Positions 44,144 to 52,445 of a stretch of DNA of 64,000 nucleotides are shown in pieces. The DNA lies in the NCBI RefSeq assembly GCF_004353905.1, contig NZ_SMOD01000017.1:105978-169977 (forward strand), given 5' to 3'. The notes under the pieces were generated by a model. The model was not told the origin of the DNA. It made no database searches and saw nothing but the letters and a program-made list of their open reading frames with translations. Within the stretch, counting starts at the first letter, position 1. Every line of letters starts with the position of its first letter. The DNA is from Paraburkholderia guartelaensis (GTDB lineage Bacteria; Pseudomonadota; Gammaproteobacteria; Burkholderiales; Burkholderiaceae). The translations under genes and the position numbers were made by a program.

Positions 44144-44881
44144 TTGAACATCGTCATCGATTCACTGTACAAGACGTTCGGCGCCACATCGGCACTGGAA
44201 AACATCAATCTGCAGTTCCGGGGCGGCGAATTCATCACCGTGCTCGGCGCCTCGGGCTGTGGAAAGACGACCTTGCTGCACCTGCTCGCCGGTCTGACTT
44301 CGCCCACGAAGGGCAACATCTATATCGATGGCGAGATCAAGGACCAGCCAGGGGCCGACCGTGTCGTCGTGTTCCAGCAGGCCGGCTTGTTTCCGTGGCT
44401 CAGCGTGGAAGAAAACATCGAGTTCGGGCCGTCATTGCATGGGGTGCCCAAGGCGCAACGGCACAAGGAGTCGGCGGACATTCTGCGCATCATCGGGCTG
44501 GAGTCTTTCGCACGACACAAGCCCTATGAGCTGTCGGGCGGCATGCAGCAGCGCGTGGCGATCGCGCGGGCGCTCGTGATGAAGCCGAAGGTGCTGCTGA
44601 TGGACGAGCCCTTCGGCGCACTGGACGCGCAGACGCGCAGTTCCATGCAGACGTTCTTGACCGCGCTGTGGGAGCAGCTCCACTGCACGGTCGTCTTCAT
44701 CACCCATGACATCGACGAAGCGATCTTTCTCGGTACGCGCCTCGTCGTGCTTTCAGCACGACCGGGACGGGTGGCACTCGACGTGCCCATCGAACTGGAC
44801 CGGCCGCGTACGCCAGAGGTCGCATTCGAATCGCACTTCCTGGATCTGAAGAAGCGCGCGATGGGAATTCTCGCGCACTGA
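44144..44881 (+). CDS. tauB: Taurine/sulfonate-type ABC transporter ATPase
   Basis: A 245-residue ATPase starting at a TTG with AGGAGACGAAC just upstream; no ATG is better placed. Walker A is GASGCGKT at residues 35-42. The AGLFPWLSVEENIEFG region is a hallmark of the TauB/SsuB/NrtD group. The signature LSGGMQQRVAIARAL and Walker B VLLMDEPFGALDAQTR follow. It completes a permease, binding-protein, ATPase importer in an order that differs from E. coli tauABC. Confidence 0.85.
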   Translation: MNIVIDSLYKTFGATSALENINLQFRGGEFITVLGASGCGKTTLLHLLAGLTSPTKGNIYIDGEIKDQPGADRVVVFQQAGLFPWLSVEENIEFGPSLHGVPKAQRHKESADILRIIGLESFARHKPYELSGGMQQRVAIARALVMKPKVLLMDEPFGALDAQTRSSMQTFLTALWEQLHCTVVFITHDIDEAIFLGTRLVVLSARPGRVALDVPIELDRPRTPEVAFESHFLDLKKRAMGILAH

Positions 44882-44969
44882 TTTTGCGCGTGTGCATGAC
44901 GTCTGTGGGTGCGCCGCCGCTCGAGTATAGTGTCGACACTTCGTCACGTACTCCTTCGGAGGCGAACCT

Positions 44970-45821
44970 GTGCCGCTCTCCCGTCGCGCCCAACGCCGCA
45001 GATCGATTTGTACGGCCGCGTTCGCCGTTGCGATAGCCGCATCGTTGGGTGCTTGCGCGCAAGCGCCGTCGTCGGGCAGCGCACCGGTCGATCCCGCCGT
45101 CGTCGCCGCGCTGGCGCCCACAGGCACGCTGCGCGCGTCGATCAACCTCGGCAATCCGGTGCTCGCCAGCCTCGATCCCGTCACCGGTCAGCCGGTGGGC
45201 GTCTCAGTCGATCTCGCCACGGAACTTGCCCACCGCTTGCACGTGCCGCTTGCGCTCGTGGTGTCGCGCTCGGCCGGTGCATCGGTGGACAAGGTGGCGA
45301 GCGAGGAGGCGGACGTCGGCTTCTTCGCGATCGATCCGAGACGCGGCGAGCAGATTGCGTTTACTGGGCCCTACGTGCTGATCGAAGGCTTCTATCTCGT
45401 GCGTGACGATTCGCCGATTCGCACGAACGCGCAAGTGGACCAGCGAGGCGTGAGTGTGGCGGTAGGCAAGGGCAGCGCCTACGATCTCTTTCTGTCGCGC
45501 GAACTGCATCAGGCGACCATCGTGCGTGCGCCCACTTCTCCGGCCGTGGTGCAGACGTTTCTCGATCAGCGTCTGGATGTCGCCGCCGGCGTGAAGCAGC
45601 AGCTCGAACGCGACGCCGCGAAAACCGGCGGCCTGCGCCTGCTCGACGAGCGCTTCATGGTGATCCGCCAGGCGATGGGCGTGCCGAAGTCCCGCGGCAC
45701 GAAAGCGGCGGACTACCTGGCCGGTTTCGTGCAGCAGATGATCCACTCGGGATTCGTCGCGCAAGCGCTGCAACGGCATCACATCGACGAAGCCCAGGTG
45801 CCGGCCAGCGACGGTTCGTGA
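44970..45821 (+). CDS. Orphan amino-acid-type solute-binding lipoprotein (SBP family 3)
   Basis: A 283-residue family 3 solute-binding protein. The GTG start follows GGAGGCGAACCT. The N-terminus is a lipoprotein signal with lipobox LGAC and lipid-acceptor cysteine C29. The core has GTLRASINLGNPVLA, DLATELAHRL, VGFFAIDPRRGEQIAFTGPY and SVAVGKGSAYDLFL. No matching permease or ATPase lies beside it; it follows tauB after 88 bases. It may feed a transporter elsewhere or serve as a sensor. The ligand is unknown. Confidence 0.8.
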   Translation: MPLSRRAQRRRSICTAAFAVAIAASLGACAQAPSSGSAPVDPAVVAALAPTGTLRASINLGNPVLASLDPVTGQPVGVSVDLATELAHRLHVPLALVVSRSAGASVDKVASEEADVGFFAIDPRRGEQIAFTGPYVLIEGFYLVRDDSPIRTNAQVDQRGVSVAVGKGSAYDLFLSRELHQATIVRAPTSPAVVQTFLDQRLDVAAGVKQQLERDAAKTGGLRLLDERFMVIRQAMGVPKSRGTKAADYLAGFVQQMIHSGFVAQALQRHHIDEAQVPASDGS

Positions 45822-45899
45822 GCGCAGAGGGCAACGCGGGCAGGGTGCGCAGGTAGCCGTCGACGTCCGCGCTTGAGGACTCGCCCGGCGCTCGCGGGC

Positions 45900-47303
45900 T
45901 CAGCGGCGAGCGGCCGTCGACGCCATCGCGGAAGGCGCAGCGGCGACGCGTGCCTGCGTATCGATGCGGCGGAAGATCAGTGCGGAGATCAGCGTGATCG
46001 CGCCCACGCCCGCGAAGCTCATGCGAAAGCCGGGCGCAACCGATCCCCACTGAGCCTCGCCAAGGCTTACGAGCGCGCCGCCAATGGTGACGCCGAGCCC
46101 CATTGCAAGCATTTGCACCATCGAAAAGAGGCTATTGCCGCTGCCGGCGTCTTCGTGCGAGAGGTCCTTGAGCGTGACGCTGTTCATCGCGGCGAACTGC
46201 ATGGAGTTGGCCGCGCCGAAGATGGCCAGCACGACAATCTCCACGACGATGGGCGTGCCACGCGAGATCAGTGCGAACGCAACGATCGATGCGCCCACGA
46301 TCAGCGTGTTGACCAGCAGGAACGTCTCGTAACCGTAACGGCGGATCAGCGGCGCAATCCAGCGTTTGGCGACCGTCCCGGCGAGCGCGGCGGGCAGCAT
46401 CATAAGCCCCGAGCGCAGCGGCGAGTAACCGAGTTCGAGCTGCATGAGCAGCGGCACGAGAAACGGCACGGCGCTCGAACCAACGCGGCAGACGAGATTG
46501 CCGATCAGTCCGACGCTGAAATTCGGCTCGCCGAACAAGCGGAGCTTGAAGAGCGGTTCGCGGTGGCCGCGTGCATAGGCCACGTAAGCGAAGGCCGCCG
46601 CGATGCCGAGTGCGAAGAGCCCGGCGGACCACGCGGCGCGATGCGTCTGGACCGGCGTGTCGAAGGCCAGTGAAAACGCAATCATGCACAGCGACACGAG
46701 CGCGCAGCCGGCGAGATCGAACGGAGGCGCCGTATCGCTCGACACGTTCGGCAGATAGCGATGGACCGCGAACACACCGGCGAGGCCGATCGGCACGTTG
46801 ATCAGGAAGATCCAGTGCCATGAGATCGCCTGCACGAACCAGCCGCCGAGCGTCGGGCCGACGATCGGCCCCACCTGGCCCGCCACCGAAATGAGCGCGA
46901 GCGCCGAGACGTACTGCTCGCCGCTTACCGCGCGCAGCACCGCGAGCCGGCCGATCGGCATCAGCATCGATCCACCGATGCCCTGCAGCACGCGCGCGAC
47001 CACGAGCTGCGTGAGCGTGTGTGCGCTCGCGCAGCACAGCGAGCCGAGCACGAAGATCAGAATCGCGACGAAATAGACGCGGCGAGTGCCGAAGCGGTCG
47101 GCGAGCCAGCCCGAAGCGGGCGTGAGCATCGCCATAGTCAGCGTGTACGCGACGATGACCGGCTGCATCACGAGCGGTCTCACGCCAAGGCTGCGCGCAA
47201 TGGAGGGAAGCGCGGTGTTGACGATCGTCGTGTCGAGCGTCTGCATGAAAAAGCCTGCGGCGACGATCCAAAGCAGCGCCGTGTGGCTCGAATTTTTGTT
47301 CAT
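45900..47303 (-). CDS. DHA2-family (EmrB/QacA-type) MFS efflux transporter
   Basis: A 467-residue multidrug-type major facilitator. The DHA2 opening WIVAAGFFMQTLDTTIVNTALPSIA and the motif C region QVGPIVGPTLGGWFVQAISW are clear. About 14 hydrophobic segments fit the 14-helix class. It is divergent from a LysR gene across 147 bases, a common layout in which the LysR protein controls the exporter. The substrate is unknown. No EmrA-like membrane-fusion protein is nearby. Confidence 0.87.
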   Translation of the reverse strand: MNKNSSHTALLWIVAAGFFMQTLDTTIVNTALPSIARSLGVRPLVMQPVIVAYTLTMAMLTPASGWLADRFGTRRVYFVAILIFVLGSLCCASAHTLTQLVVARVLQGIGGSMLMPIGRLAVLRAVSGEQYVSALALISVAGQVGPIVGPTLGGWFVQAISWHWIFLINVPIGLAGVFAVHRYLPNVSSDTAPPFDLAGCALVSLCMIAFSLAFDTPVQTHRAAWSAGLFALGIAAAFAYVAYARGHREPLFKLRLFGEPNFSVGLIGNLVCRVGSSAVPFLVPLLMQLELGYSPLRSGLMMLPAALAGTVAKRWIAPLIRRYGYETFLLVNTLIVGASIVAFALISRGTPIVVEIVVLAIFGAANSMQFAAMNSVTLKDLSHEDAGSGNSLFSMVQMLAMGLGVTIGGALVSLGEAQWGSVAPGFRMSFAGVGAITLISALIFRRIDTQARVAAAPSAMASTAARR

Positions 47304-47450
47304 CTGGGACTTCTCGGCGCGCCGCGATAGGGGCGGGTACGGCTTTGCGGCGCAATTTTCATCAATGGCGTCATGATATTGTTACCATCGCTCATCGGGA
47401 ACCCCAGTAGAGACTTTGACTGTCATCGGCGTTGCCGATAACCATCCGCC

Positions 47451-48311
47451 ATGCTCAATCCCATCTGGCTCAGAACCTTCGAAGCAGTCGCGCGCTGCCA
47501 CAGTTTCACCGAAGCGGCGCGCCAGCTCGGCCTCACGCAGTCGAGCGTGAGCGATCACGTGCGCCGGCTCGAAGAGTCGATCGGCCGCCGCCTGTTTATC
47601 CGCGACACGCATTCGCTCGCCATCACGTCCGATGGCGAGGCGATGCTGGCGCATGCCGGCAGCATCCTGCAGGCGATCAACCGCGCCGAGTCGCAGTTCC
47701 GCGCGCCGCGCCTGCGGGGCCGCGTGCGGCTCGGCTGCTCCGACGACGTTGCGCTCGGCCCGCTGCCCGCCGTGCTGACGGCGTTTCGCAATGCGCATCC
47801 CGACGTGGAGCTGGAGATCACCATCGGCATGACGGGCCGGCTTTACGAACTGCTGGATTCTGGCGCCATCGACCTGATGGTGGGCAAGCGGCGGCTGGGC
47901 GACAAACGCGGCACGGTGCTCTTCACCGGGCGGCTCGAATGGCTCGCGCGCGCCGGCACGACGATGGATCTCGCGCAGCCGCTGCCGCTCATCCTTGTCG
48001 CCGAGCCGAGCGTGACGCGCGCTGTGGTGCTCGACGCGCTCGCGCAGACTGACTTCCGCTGGCAACTGGTATGCACGAGCAGCAGCCATTCGGGCTGCGT
48101 GGCGGCTGCGCGCGCCGGGCTCGGCGTCACTGTGCGGCCCCAATACCTTGCCGCGCGCGGGCTGGCGCCGCCCGTGAACGTCGCGAGCCTGCCGGCGCTG
48201 CCCAATGTCGAATTCATCGTGCTCGCAGCAAAGCGGCTCTCCCGTCCGGCGCAAACGCTGCTGCAACTCATGCACGACAGCGACTTGCGCGGCTCGTGGA
48301 TCGGTGAGTGA
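47451..48311 (+). CDS. LysR-family transcriptional regulator
   Basis: A 286-residue LysR protein. The helix-turn-helix spans about residues 5-45 (LRTFEAVARCHSFTEAARQL then TQSSVSDHVRRLEESIG). The effector domain starts near residue 90 with GRVRLGCSDDVALGPLP. It is divergent from the DHA2 exporter gene and probably controls it. The two LysR genes in the window share only the general family pattern. The ligand is unknown. Confidence 0.87.
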   Translation: MLNPIWLRTFEAVARCHSFTEAARQLGLTQSSVSDHVRRLEESIGRRLFIRDTHSLAITSDGEAMLAHAGSILQAINRAESQFRAPRLRGRVRLGCSDDVALGPLPAVLTAFRNAHPDVELEITIGMTGRLYELLDSGAIDLMVGKRRLGDKRGTVLFTGRLEWLARAGTTMDLAQPLPLILVAEPSVTRAVVLDALAQTDFRWQLVCTSSSHSGCVAAARAGLGVTVRPQYLAARGLAPPVNVASLPALPNVEFIVLAAKRLSRPAQTLLQLMHDSDLRGSWIGE

Positions 48312-48662
48312 TCGCGAGGCGAGAACGCGGGGAATCCGGCGCGGCGCGCGGATCAGGTGTCGATGCGCACGCTCGATTCAATCGACATTTTGTTGGTGCC
48401 TGCAGATTCCGTGGGTGAGCAGGCGGGTGCTGACACCCATGAAATCCCTGGTGAGCGCGCTCTTTTTGACTTATTGACATATGACGTCTCACCTAATACC
48501 TTGACGACTAAGCCGACTCGATGACGGCGGTCGCTGCAGGCCTCGTGCACCTCTGGCGGGGCAGCGCACGTCCTGGTCATCGGGAGCTAGCGAGCCGGTT
48601 TTGTCTGGCAAAAGCGGTTCGACTGAATAGTTCTCCCTGACCACAACACGTTGAGGTTTCCC
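48312..48662. other. Non-coding region before the livK-type gene, with a promoter-like box
   Basis: No gene is recognised in these 351 bases. The notable feature is the TTGACATATGACGTCTCAC segment at 48474-48492, listed separately. A TG-rich stretch and the ribosome site (TTGAGG) sit just before the next gene. Confidence 0.5.
48474..48502 (+). promoter_or_regulatory. Candidate promoter/operator TTGACATATGACGTCTCAC upstream of the livK-type gene
   Basis: A perfect -35 hexamer TTGACA (48474-48479) is followed after 17 bases by a weak TACCTT. The spacer begins TATGACGTCTCAC. A closely related arrangement occurs at 58475-58503 before etfB, and TGACATA recurs beside the gntR gene. This suggests a common promoter architecture with an embedded regulator site. 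The -10 is poor, consistent with an activated or repressed promoter. Confidence 0.45.
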
Positions 48663-49835
48663 ATGAAAGTACCGTTTGCATACAAGCGCGTCGCGCTCGC
48701 CGTTTTCGTGGCGGCGGGCGCCGCGTCGTTGAGCGCAGCCGCCTTGGCGGGCGACGTCGTGATCGGCTTCGCCGCGCCGCTGACCGGCGGATCGGCGCAC
48801 TACGGCATTGATCTGAAGCGCGGCGCGGAACTGGCGCTCGACGACGCCAATGCACAGAAGATCGTCATCGGCGGCCAGCCCGTGCATTTCGTGCTCGATG
48901 CGGAAGACGATCAGGCCGACCCGCGCGTGGGCTCGCAGGTGGCGCAGAAGATGGTGGATGCGAAGGTGGCGGGCGTGGTCGGGCACTTCAATTCGGGCAC
49001 GACGATCCCGGCTTCGCGCATCTACAACACGGCTGGCATTCCGATGGTCTCGCCCACGGCGACCAACCCAACGTTGACCTCGCAGGGCTTCGGCAACGTC
49101 TTTCGCGTGGTGAATTCCGACGCGCAGATGGGCCAACTGGCGGGCCACTCGGCAGTGGAGGCGCTCAAGGGCAAGAGCATTGCCGTGATCGACGACCGGA
49201 CGGCGTTTGGCCAGGGCATGTCCGACGAGTTCGTCAAAGGCGTGACGCAGGCAGGCGGCAAGATCGTGGATCGCGAATTTGCCACTGATAAGGCCGTCGA
49301 CTTCAAGGCGCAGCTGACCCGCATGAAATCGTTCAATCCCGACGTCGTGTTCTGGGGCGGTCTTGATCAGCAGGCGGGCATGCTCGTCAAACAGATGCGC
49401 CAGCTGGGCATGCGCGCGACGTTGCTGGGCGGCGGCAGCTTCGAGAACGAAACTTTCCTGAGTGTGGCGGGCGAGAGCGCCAACGGTGCGGTGTCGTGGG
49501 ACTACGGCGTGCCCTTGTCGAAAATGAAGCAAGGCAAGGATTTCGACAACAAGATGAAGGCGAAGTACGGCGAAGGCGTCGTGGCCTATGCGCCCGCGGC
49601 CTATGACGCCACGTGGGTACTCGTCAATGCGATGAAGAAGGCAAACTCGACCGACCCGAAGGTCTACGGTCCGTTCATCAAGTCGGTCGCCTTCACGGGG
49701 ATTTCGGGCAACATTGCCTTCATGCCGAATGGCGACATGAAAGACCCGGCTGCGACGTTCTACAAGGTGATCGACGGGAAATGGGTGCCTCAGGCGGTCG
49801 CGTACGGCGAGAAGGTCTCGGCGCTGCAGAACTGA
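48663..49835 (+). CDS. Branched-chain amino acid-type (LivK-like) periplasmic binding protein, orphan
   Basis: A 390-residue type I periplasmic binding protein. The ATG at 48663 has GAGG six bases upstream. A signal peptide of about 29 residues ends in AALA before GDVVIGFAAPLTG. The LivK pattern is full length: GAELALDDANA, VVGHFNSGTTIPASRIYNTAGIPMVSP and YGEGVVAYAPAAYDA. No livHMGF genes are adjacent; the next gene is the convergent gntR. The ligand may be an amino acid, amide or aromatic acid. It may supply the catabolic locus at 50890-61409. Confidence 0.85.
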   Translation: MKVPFAYKRVALAVFVAAGAASLSAAALAGDVVIGFAAPLTGGSAHYGIDLKRGAELALDDANAQKIVIGGQPVHFVLDAEDDQADPRVGSQVAQKMVDAKVAGVVGHFNSGTTIPASRIYNTAGIPMVSPTATNPTLTSQGFGNVFRVVNSDAQMGQLAGHSAVEALKGKSIAVIDDRTAFGQGMSDEFVKGVTQAGGKIVDREFATDKAVDFKAQLTRMKSFNPDVVFWGGLDQQAGMLVKQMRQLGMRATLLGGGSFENETFLSVAGESANGAVSWDYGVPLSKMKQGKDFDNKMKAKYGEGVVAYAPAAYDATWVLVNAMKKANSTDPKVYGPFIKSVAFTGISGNIAFMPNGDMKDPAATFYKVIDGKWVPQAVAYGEKVSALQN

Positions 49836-49929
49836 TTAGGTAGCGGGTGTCGAGCCTGATTATCGTCTTATTAATCAGGAATACAGATGAAATTACGACG
49901 TGCCCGCTTCGCTATCCATCGACTTGGCA

Positions 49930-49957
49930 CATGTGCGCGGAGCGTTCCGCGCACATG
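49930..49957. terminator. Perfect 12-bp hairpin between convergent livK-type and gntR genes
   Basis: CATGTGCGCGGA at 49930-49941 is followed, after the loop GCGT, by its exact reverse complement at 49946-49957. It ends one base before the gntR stop codon. The location between converging genes and the strong stem argue for a bidirectional terminator. A T tract is absent on both sides. Confidence 0.6.
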
Positions 49958-49958
49958 C

Positions 49959-50711
49959 TTACTCGGCGCGCGTACTCGACAGATTGTGATACCGCTCGAG
50001 GCTTTCGTTCAGATGGCGGCGCATGGCGCGACGCGCGGCCGCCACGTCCTGCTTTTCGATGGCGTCGAGAATATCGGCATGTTCGCGTTGGATGCGCCGG
50101 ATATAGGTCTTGCGCTCCTTCGCATTCGCTTTCGCATGCTTTAGACGCAGGTCGATGGTGATTTCCTGACCCAGCGTGCGCAAAATAGACGTGAAATGCG
50201 GGTTCTCAGAGCACGTCGCGACGGCGAGGTGGAACTCGAAATCGGCACGCGCGCATTCGGCGTCGTCTTCCACGGAGACGATTTCCATGCGCGCATAGAC
50301 TTCCTTGAGCGCGCGCAGGTGCGCTTCTGACCGGCGCTGCGCCGCGTAGGCCGCGGATTCCGTTTCCACACCAATGCGCAATTCGAGCACGTGCATCGAA
50401 TTGTTGAGCGTGGTTCCGTCGATGAAATCCGGGCTCGCGGGTTGATTCGTGGCTTCCGAAACGAACACGCCCACGCCGTGCCGCGCGATCAGCCGGCGGC
50501 CGAGCTTGAGCGAGGCGACGGCCTCTCGCACCACGGTTCGGCTTACGCCAAATTCTTCGCACAGTTCCGGCTCGGTCGGCAACTTGCCGCCCGGCGGGTA
50601 TTCGCCCCGGTCGATCTTGTCGTTCAGTGCCTGGATGACGAGTTCAGTCAGGCTGCGCCGCTTGCCGGAACTCGCGGCATTTTTCAGTAGGGTTTCAGCG
50701 TCCAGAGTCAT
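49959..50711 (-). CDS. GntR-family (FadR subfamily, FCD domain) transcriptional regulator
   Basis: A 250-residue regulator. The start at 50711 (MTLDAETLLK) has GGAG nine bases upstream; a 35-residue extension in frame would run over the promoter. The winged helix is PPGGKLPTEPELCEEFGVSRTVVREAVASL near residues 40-68. The all-helical FCD effector domain contains DFEFHLAVATCSENPHF and EHADILDAIEKQDVAAARRAMRRHL, with the histidines that hold a metal in this family. It lies downstream of the hyuA operon on the same strand after a 178-base gap with its own TGACATA box, so autoregulation is plausible. Confidence 0.87.
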   Translation of the reverse strand: MTLDAETLLKNAASSGKRRSLTELVIQALNDKIDRGEYPPGGKLPTEPELCEEFGVSRTVVREAVASLKLGRRLIARHGVGVFVSEATNQPASPDFIDGTTLNNSMHVLELRIGVETESAAYAAQRRSEAHLRALKEVYARMEIVSVEDDAECARADFEFHLAVATCSENPHFTSILRTLGQEITIDLRLKHAKANAKERKTYIRRIQREHADILDAIEKQDVAAARRAMRRHLNESLERYHNLSSTRAE

Positions 50712-50810
50712 TCCGAGTGCTCCACACCGGATCAGGAGAGCGCTGCAATTCACGGATGCAGACGTACCGCGTGGCGCGGCAGTTGCTAGTCGCGTCTGAC
50801 CTGCGCCGTA

Positions 50811-50830
50811 TGACATACTATGACTGTAAC
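50811..50830. promoter_or_regulatory. TGACATACTATGAC box upstream of gntR
   Basis: The segment beginning TGACATACTATGACTGTAAC sits about 100 bases before the gntR start. It repeats the TGACATA and TGAC elements found in the promoter-like boxes at 48474 and 58475. It may be an autoregulatory site. The similarity is short. Confidence 0.35.
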
Positions 50831-50889
50831 ACAGTCCGGCGCAGGCCCCTCCCGCCGGCCATTGCGGCCGAAGCGGGGATTGATTTTCA

Positions 50890-51642
50890 TCAAGCGTAGA
50901 TATAGCCGCCGCTGACGATCACGTTCTCACCGGTCGCGTAGGTGTTGCGCTCGCTGGCCATCATGACGACCCACTGCGCGATCTCTTCGGGCTCGGCGGC
51001 GCGGCCCAGAGGATTCGCGCTCGCGAGTTCGCCGAGGAAGCCGAGCTTCTTTGCGCGGTCCGTCGCGAATCCTGCCGGTGCGACCGAGTTCACGAGAATG
51101 CCGTCCTTCGCGACTTCCTGCGCGAACGACTTCGTGAGGCTTACGACCGCGGCCTTGGTCGCCGCGTAATGCGCGTTTTGCGGGTGTGCCTTGAACGCAT
51201 CCACGGACGTGATGTTCACGATGCGCCCGGCAACGTGCGCTTCGACCTTCGGGCGGCCGCGCATGTGCTCGATAGCCGCGACCATCATGTGATACGTGCC
51301 TTTGATGTTGACGGCGTTTTCCAGATCCCACTCGTCGTCGCTGATTTCGAGAATAGGGCGGCGCGGATAGATCGCCGCGCTGTTGACGAGGCAATCCACG
51401 CGCCCGAGCGCTTCCAGTGCCTTCGCGAAGACGGCGTGCGCGGCTTCCTTGCGCGTGATATCGCCTTCGGCGCCGAAGACCGTATGGCCTTCCGCCCTCA
51501 AATTGCCGACGGTTTCCTCGAGCAACGGGCCGTTCTTGTCGATCAGCGCGATGCTGTGCGCCCCATCGGCGAGCATCAGTTTGGCGACAGAAAGGCCGAG
51601 ACCCGAGGCGCCGCCGACGATCACCACTCGTTGATTTTTCAT
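50890..51642 (-). CDS. Short-chain dehydrogenase/reductase
   Basis: A 250-residue classical SDR. The cofactor motif is VVIVGGASGLGLSVAK near residues 6-21, followed by NSAAIYPRR in place of the NNAG motif. The serine and the Y-x3-K pair are in ITSVDAFK and HYAATKAAVVS. The acidic D38 after the second strand (ALIDKN) suggests NAD preference. It is the last gene of the minus-strand catabolic operon, 32 bases after the next SDR. The substrate is unknown; an alcohol or sugar-derived polyol is possible. Confidence 0.85.
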   Translation of the reverse strand: MKNQRVVIVGGASGLGLSVAKLMLADGAHSIALIDKNGPLLEETVGNLRAEGHTVFGAEGDITRKEAAHAVFAKALEALGRVDCLVNSAAIYPRRPILEISDDEWDLENAVNIKGTYHMMVAAIEHMRGRPKVEAHVAGRIVNITSVDAFKAHPQNAHYAATKAAVVSLTKSFAQEVAKDGILVNSVAPAGFATDRAKKLGFLGELASANPLGRAAEPEEIAQWVVMMASERNTYATGENVIVSGGYIYA

Positions 51643-51674
51643 GATGCGTAGATATCCGGTTTTAAAGCAGGTTT

Positions 51675-52415
51675 TCAGTCGACCGTGACGATTTGCGAGC
51701 CACCCGCTGCCTGGTCGGTGGGGAAGACTTCCATGCGGGAAACATCTACCGCTTCGGGCAATGCGAGCGCCGTTGCTATCAACTCCGCGATGTTTTCGGG
51801 CTGGATCGAGCGATAGGCGTCATAGAGCTTTTCGTTCGCGCCTTGCTCGCCGAGCGCCGTGCGATAGAGATTCGTCTGCACGCGGCCCGGCGCGATTTCG
51901 GTGACGCGCACTTTCGTGCCGAGCAGGTCGCAGCGCAGCGAATCGCAGAACATGCTCACAGCGGCTTTGGTCGCGCCATAAACAGCGGTGTTCGGATGCG
52001 GAAAGCGACCCGCGCTCGAACCGATGAAAAACAGATGACCGCGCTTGCGTCGCACCATACCGTCGAGCGCGAGTTGCGCGATATGCAGCGGCGCACGCAG
52101 ATTAATATCGATCATGCTGTCGATATCGGCGGGGGCGGTTTCGCCGAACTTCGCGATAGCGGGCAGCAGCCCGGCATTGTTCACGACGACGTCGATCGCT
52201 TCACGCTCGAACAACGCACGCAGTGGTGCGATATCGTGCAGATCGATCGCGATTGGCGTGACACCGCATGTGCTCGCGAGCGCGTCGAGCGCTTTGGCGT
52301 CGCGGCCTAGCGCATAGACCTTCATGCCGTCCTTGACGAGCCGCTCGGCAATCGCACGGCCAATGCCGCTCGACGCTCCGGTAATCAACGCGGTTTGATA
52401 CGAATGGGAACTCAT
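51675..52415 (-). CDS. Short-chain dehydrogenase/reductase
   Basis: A 246-residue classical SDR. The cofactor motif TALITGASSGIGRAIAE, the NNAGLLP motif and the active site YGATKAAVSMF with upstream serine FIGSSAG are complete. A GRD after the second strand (ALGRDAKALD) fits NADP preference, unlike the neighbouring SDR. It lies 30 bases after the DAO-family gene and is co-transcribed. Paired SDRs with different cofactors may epimerise or step-oxidise one intermediate; this is inference. Confidence 0.85.
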   Translation of the reverse strand: MSSHSYQTALITGASSGIGRAIAERLVKDGMKVYALGRDAKALDALASTCGVTPIAIDLHDIAPLRALFEREAIDVVVNNAGLLPAIAKFGETAPADIDSMIDINLRAPLHIAQLALDGMVRRKRGHLFFIGSSAGRFPHPNTAVYGATKAAVSMFCDSLRCDLLGTKVRVTEIAPGRVQTNLYRTALGEQGANEKLYDAYRSIQPENIAELIATALALPEAVDVSRMEVFPTDQAAGGSQIVTVD

Positions 52416-52445
52416 GTCAAGAGCCTTCGTGGAAGTGGAGGGGCA

